This document shows positions 58,014 through 64,000 of a DNA stretch of 64,000 nucleotides, one piece after another; position 1 is the stretch's first letter, and the number at the start of each line of letters is the position of its first letter. A program made the translations under genes and the position numbers. Below the pieces are notes generated by a model. It was not told where the DNA came from and searched no databases. It saw only the letters and a program-made list of their open reading frames with translations. This DNA comes from Pogonophryne albipinna (lineage: Eukaryota; Chordata; Actinopteri; Perciformes; Artedidraconidae). The stretch lies in NCBI GenBank assembly GCA_028583405.1, contig CM053250.1, forward strand, positions 41,032,230-41,096,229, written 5' to 3'.

Positions 58014-59015
58014 TAGGGTTGCCAACTTCCAGAAATGGAGAAACGGGACACATGCATGTGTCTCCCGCGCGCGCAAAGATTTTCGGGTTTCTGGCGGATT
58101 TAGTTACTTTTTTAGTTACTCCACCTCCTCACCTGCTGCGACCTCGGTGGGAGGAGGACACAGCTCTTTTAGAATATCCCAAACAGTTTTGGGGCCAAGC
58201 ACATTGGCTGTTATCATCTCAGCCTTTGTTCTTCCACATTGCATTTTCTTTGCAGTGTTCGAATCACTAAACATGGCACTTGCCAGCTTATTACTGCAGT
58301 CCATGCTGTTGTAACTCAAACCATGCTTAACTGTGTGATACACTGATGTTACCTCACATGCAGCAACTTTGTCTTGTTCTGCAGTTGAACTGCCGAAGAA
58401 TTTAGTTATATTTGATGCACCTTTATTTTGTGTTGCTCGCTTGTGCATTTCTGTGCCAGCATGCTGTTTCAGGTCGTTTTCTCCACCGTGACCTATTGAA
58501 AACTCCCTCCCACACAAGGTGCAGAAGACCCGAGACAGATCTCCACTCACGGGCTTTACCCAACTGTGTTTTTCTTCCCACTGTTTGTTGTAAGACACAA
58601 GTCTTTTCTTTTTAGAAGGGCCAGGGCCCAGAACCACATCCTCTCTCTTTTCTCCTCTTTCATTATCACCTCCTCCACCGGCAGGGCTCATTTTCCCACA
58701 CGACTGAACAGGCTGACATGCCACACAAACAATGATGCCGCGCCCGCCGCCCGCAGCCCACCGGAGAAAATCTCACACACACACGTGCGAGCATTGTGCC
58801 TGCCCTGTCAACTGAGCGGTCCTAGCGCCCTTCACATACAGCACACAAACACACAGGCACGCAGCCAGACACACTGAATTGCGCGCAAACAGAAAAATAT
58901 TTTTTATTTTTCCCTTTACACGGGAGTCCGGGACAAACAAAGTCCCGTACGGGACACGCCCCTTTTGGCTCAAATACGGGGCGTCCCGGCTAATACGGGA
59001 CGGTTGGCAACCCTA
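58014..59015 (-). mobile_element. hAT element in LINE ORF1
   Basis: The 1002-bp element has 13-bp perfect inverted ends, TAGGGTTGCCAAC and GTTGGCAACCCTA, and the duplication CTCATAAT at 58006-58013 and 59016-59023. It carries only the front part of a transposase gene (next entry), so it is an internally deleted derivative. Confidence 0.97.
58116..58724 (-). CDS. BED-finger hAT transposase N-terminus
   Basis: An uninterrupted 202-codon frame. A basic KKKRLVSYNKQWEEKHSWVK lead is followed by a BED-type finger: FCTLCGREFSIGHGGENDLK then QHAGTEMHK, with C-x2-C and H-x4-H spacing, and a helical TKFFGSSTAEQDKVAACEVT segment. The end is acidic (TEVAAGEEVE). BED fingers bind transposon ends. The RNase H-like catalytic domain and C-terminal dimerisation domain are missing, so at most a truncated, possibly interfering, DNA-binding protein could be made. 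Confidence 0.78.
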   Translation of the reverse strand: MACQPVQSCGKMSPAGGGGDNERGEKREDVVLGPGPSKKKRLVSYNKQWEEKHSWVKPVSGDLSRVFCTLCGREFSIGHGGENDLKQHAGTEMHKRATQNKGASNITKFFGSSTAEQDKVAACEVTSVYHTVKHGLSYNSMDCSNKLASAMFSDSNTAKKMQCGRTKAEMITANVLGPKTVWDILKELCPPPTEVAAGEEVE

Positions 59016-59337
59016 CTCATAATAGAGCTACCAATAACCAGAGTTGGCTTCTCAGCGGGTGTCTCGCTGAGTGGGGAATATCTGTTAGATACGTGAACGG
59101 GTTGGTGGGGACCTGCGGGTTTCGCGTTATGCCCCTTCTGAACAGTCACCCAGTCTCCCTGCTGCTCGGGAGTTGCCGGGGGACGGCTAATAGGAGCTAT
59201 CTTTTGCCGGTCCGCACCGGCTAACATGGGCTTTACTGTAGCTGAGTTACTTTCTAAGATGCGGAACCGGGCTTCTATGGCTATGATTCCCGCCTCCAAC
59301 CTAACAACTATACTACATTTAACACATGTATCGGTAC

Positions 59338-60337
59338 NNNNNNNNNNNNNNNNNNNNNNNNNNNNNNNNNNNNNNNNNNNNNNNNNNNNNNNNNNNNNNN
59401 NNNNNNNNNNNNNNNNNNNNNNNNNNNNNNNNNNNNNNNNNNNNNNNNNNNNNNNNNNNNNNNNNNNNNNNNNNNNNNNNNNNNNNNNNNNNNNNNNNNN
59501 NNNNNNNNNNNNNNNNNNNNNNNNNNNNNNNNNNNNNNNNNNNNNNNNNNNNNNNNNNNNNNNNNNNNNNNNNNNNNNNNNNNNNNNNNNNNNNNNNNNN
59601 NNNNNNNNNNNNNNNNNNNNNNNNNNNNNNNNNNNNNNNNNNNNNNNNNNNNNNNNNNNNNNNNNNNNNNNNNNNNNNNNNNNNNNNNNNNNNNNNNNNN
59701 NNNNNNNNNNNNNNNNNNNNNNNNNNNNNNNNNNNNNNNNNNNNNNNNNNNNNNNNNNNNNNNNNNNNNNNNNNNNNNNNNNNNNNNNNNNNNNNNNNNN
59801 NNNNNNNNNNNNNNNNNNNNNNNNNNNNNNNNNNNNNNNNNNNNNNNNNNNNNNNNNNNNNNNNNNNNNNNNNNNNNNNNNNNNNNNNNNNNNNNNNNNN
59901 NNNNNNNNNNNNNNNNNNNNNNNNNNNNNNNNNNNNNNNNNNNNNNNNNNNNNNNNNNNNNNNNNNNNNNNNNNNNNNNNNNNNNNNNNNNNNNNNNNNN
60001 NNNNNNNNNNNNNNNNNNNNNNNNNNNNNNNNNNNNNNNNNNNNNNNNNNNNNNNNNNNNNNNNNNNNNNNNNNNNNNNNNNNNNNNNNNNNNNNNNNNN
60101 NNNNNNNNNNNNNNNNNNNNNNNNNNNNNNNNNNNNNNNNNNNNNNNNNNNNNNNNNNNNNNNNNNNNNNNNNNNNNNNNNNNNNNNNNNNNNNNNNNNN
60201 NNNNNNNNNNNNNNNNNNNNNNNNNNNNNNNNNNNNNNNNNNNNNNNNNNNNNNNNNNNNNNNNNNNNNNNNNNNNNNNNNNNNNNNNNNNNNNNNNNNN
60301 NNNNNNNNNNNNNNNNNNNNNNNNNNNNNNNNNNNNN
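59338..60337. other. Assembly gap, exactly 1000 N
   Basis: A block of exactly 1000 N. A round number suggests a placeholder of unknown true size. The LINE 5' end and the left end of a repeat copy (60338-61340) are lost in it. Confidence 0.99.
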
Positions 60338-61340
60338 GTACTCAGATCTTGTACTTGAGTAAAAGTAGAAGTACTCAGATCTTGTACTTGAGTAAAAGTA
60401 GAAGTACCAGAGTGTAGGAATACTCTGTTACACTAAAAGTCCTGCATTCAAAATGTTCCTCAAGTGAAAGTAGAAAAGTATTATCATCAAAATATAGTGA
60501 AAGTAGCGACAGTAAAAGTAGTCTTTGTGCAGATTGGTCCATTTCAGAATAATATATATGATATGTTTTATAATGATTGATCATGAAAGTGTTCTCAAAG
60601 CTGGTAAAGGTGCAGCTAGTCTGAATGACTTTGTATACTGCAGGGTAGCTTGTGGATTTACTCCAGGTGGAACTAAAGTCTGATTTAACACTTGATTAGA
60701 TTTCACATCATTCATCCACATCTGTGAAGTAACTAAAGGTATTAAATGCATGTAGTGGAGTAAAAGTACACCATGTACCTCTGAACTGTAGAGGAGTAGA
60801 AGTACACCATGTACCTCTGAACTGTAGTGGAGTAGAAGTACATCATGTACCTCTGAACTGTAGAGGAGTAGAAGTACACCATGTACCTCTGAACTGTAGA
60901 GGAGTAGAAGTACACCATGTACCTCTGAACTGTAGAGGAGTAGAAGTACAAAGTAGCAAAACATTGAAATACTTAAATAAAGTACAAGTATCTAATAATT
61001 GTACCCACGTATAGTACTTGTTGAGTTTATGAACTTAGTTACTTTACACCACTGGCTATAAAGATAGAAAGACTAAGCCTTGCACAGAGGCATGACAATA
61101 GATTTTCAAAATGCTCAATAGTGCTGCCAAAATTATAAACTGACTGCTCCACAATTAAAATAAATGCTTTTATATATTTCTATTAAATGTGACTCTTTAG
61201 TGTTTCTGTTATTATTACCTGCTGCTTTAGTTGTTCTGACTGCTAAAATCCTGTTATTCCTCATTTTAAAGCCGATATCCCGTGGGGTCAGGGGTCGGGT
61301 CCTTGTCACCTTTTTCATACCTGATGACTTTGCCTCCCTG
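60338..61340. mobile_element. Second copy of the hAT-like repeat
   Basis: It matches the right part of 49760-51145, from TCAGATCTTGTACTTGAGTA to CACCTTTTTCATACCTGATG and a CCCTG end. The left end is in the gap. At about 60745-60950 a 36-bp unit (GTACACCATGTACCTCTGAA with CTGTAGAGGAGTAGAA) is repeated five to six times; the other copy has one. No coding capacity is claimed. Confidence 0.85.
60745..60950 (+). repeat. 36-bp tandem repeat
   Basis: Five to six copies within the hAT-like repeat, with TAGAGG/TAGTGG and ACACC/ACATC variants. Confidence 0.93.
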
Positions 61341-61721
61341 ACTACAGTTGCTTCAGCGTGTAGAAGCTAGTAAGCCTACTATTTGATTTGTTTTAGATAG
61401 GCACAACATGTTTCATATGCAGACCTTATTTTCCTGTTCAATGTTCAAATAAACCATTTTCAGTGGTAATTTTGTTTTGGTCATGGAAAATGAGGTAAAG
61501 GTCATTGAGAAGTCATGGAAAAGTCATTGAAAATCACTGGTGAAAAAGTGTATGAACCCTGATGTTCCCCGAACAGGAAGCATGGCAATTCCACAGGAGT
61601 TCATTATAAATTGAGGAACCAGATGAGATTAGATTGCTTTTCATCTGTTTTGGGTCACTTGAAAACACTTTAATATTTTACTTTTGATAAAGACTAACCT
61701 TTCCCTTTGCTTGTTCCAAAG
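61341..61721 (+). other. abcc2 intron sequence
   Basis: Sequence between the repeat and the first visible abcc2 exon. It ends in a pyrimidine-rich tract and CAAAG acceptor. No other feature is seen. Confidence 0.6.
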
Positions 61722-62971
<1,250 letters not shown>

Positions 62972-62973
62972 GT

Positions 62974-64000
<1,027 letters not shown>

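Larger units (their letters stand above)
57549..59299 (-). pseudogene. L2 LINE ORF1 with SGNH esterase, split by hAT
   Basis: 59299-59016 encodes MEAGIIAIEARFRILESNSA, a linker, and KPTLVIGSSIM, the nucleophile block of an SGNH hydrolase. After the hAT the frame continues (58013-57549) with ETEASTVKCIPGARAGDVEA, IVIHVGGNDVRLCQSE carrying the GxND block, and RDGIHPTLEGADLI carrying the Asp-His pair. Esterase domains in ORF1 are known for CR1/L2 elements; their role is unclear, with lipid or membrane association proposed. The hAT entered within a few codons of the nucleophile block. Confidence 0.85.

Noticed and set aside
59226..60417. Open frames of over 360 codons across the N block
   Set aside because: They consist of unknown bases; no coding evidence.

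Overview
The window looks like teleost fish genomic DNA. It holds five exons of a vertebrate ABCC2-type (MRP2) ABC transporter at the right edge. The rest is mainly fish-style mobile elements: L2 and Rex1-type LINEs, BEL/Pao and Gypsy LTR elements, class I endogenous retroviruses, a DIRS/Ngaro gag, hAT, piggyBac-like, PIF/Harbinger and ISL2EU DNA transposons, a tRNA-derived SINE and very long (TG)n tracts. No bacterial-style operons, tRNA or rRNA genes or CRISPR arrays are visible. The only host gene I can support is abcc2 (61722-62971 and onward past the right edge).

Layout. 1-9.3 kb: decayed repeats, a 1.7-kb TTAA-flanked element, a 5'-truncated L2-type LINE tail and a 590-bp hAT MITE with a perfect 8-bp duplication. 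9.4-13.9 kb: a Rex1/CR1-like LINE whose reverse-transcriptase end has become a 33-bp (11-codon) minisatellite, itself split by a 2.4-kb TA-flanked element. 14.9-27.7 kb: one BEL/Pao retrotransposon on the minus strand with a CTGAT duplication. Its gag, protease, RT, RNase H and C-terminal domain are scattered because hAT elements and an ISL2EU transposon (DDE transposase plus YqaJ-type nuclease) sit inside it. The BEL element appears to have landed in the 5' LTR region of an older plus-strand retrovirus whose remains (PBS, integrase, Env tail) run to about 35.4 kb.

35.7-41 kb: a 100-bp-class minisatellite, then a minus-strand DIRS/Ngaro gag split by a 2.1-kb hAT that itself holds a TTAA MITE, then a SINE. 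41.5-44.1 kb: a short-LTR Gypsy remnant whose 3' LTR is cut by a PIF/Harbinger fragment. 44.1-59.3 kb: a minus-strand L2 LINE (SGNH-esterase ORF1, EN-RT ORF2) broken by a 9.7-kb retrovirus (one LTR mismatch, TGTAT duplication) in its 3' UTR and by a hAT in ORF1. The retrovirus carries a further hAT and a (TG)n tract. 59338-60337 is exactly 1000 N. 60.3-64 kb: repeat-bearing introns and exons of abcc2.

The insertions can be ordered from their target-site duplications, so the window is a layered record of successive transposition. Nearly every element gene is broken by stops or frameshifts. The most unusual cargo is the ISL2EU transposon with its convergent transposase and nuclease genes. Element boundaries given with TIR and TSD are read directly from the sequence; family names rest on motif recognition without a database search.
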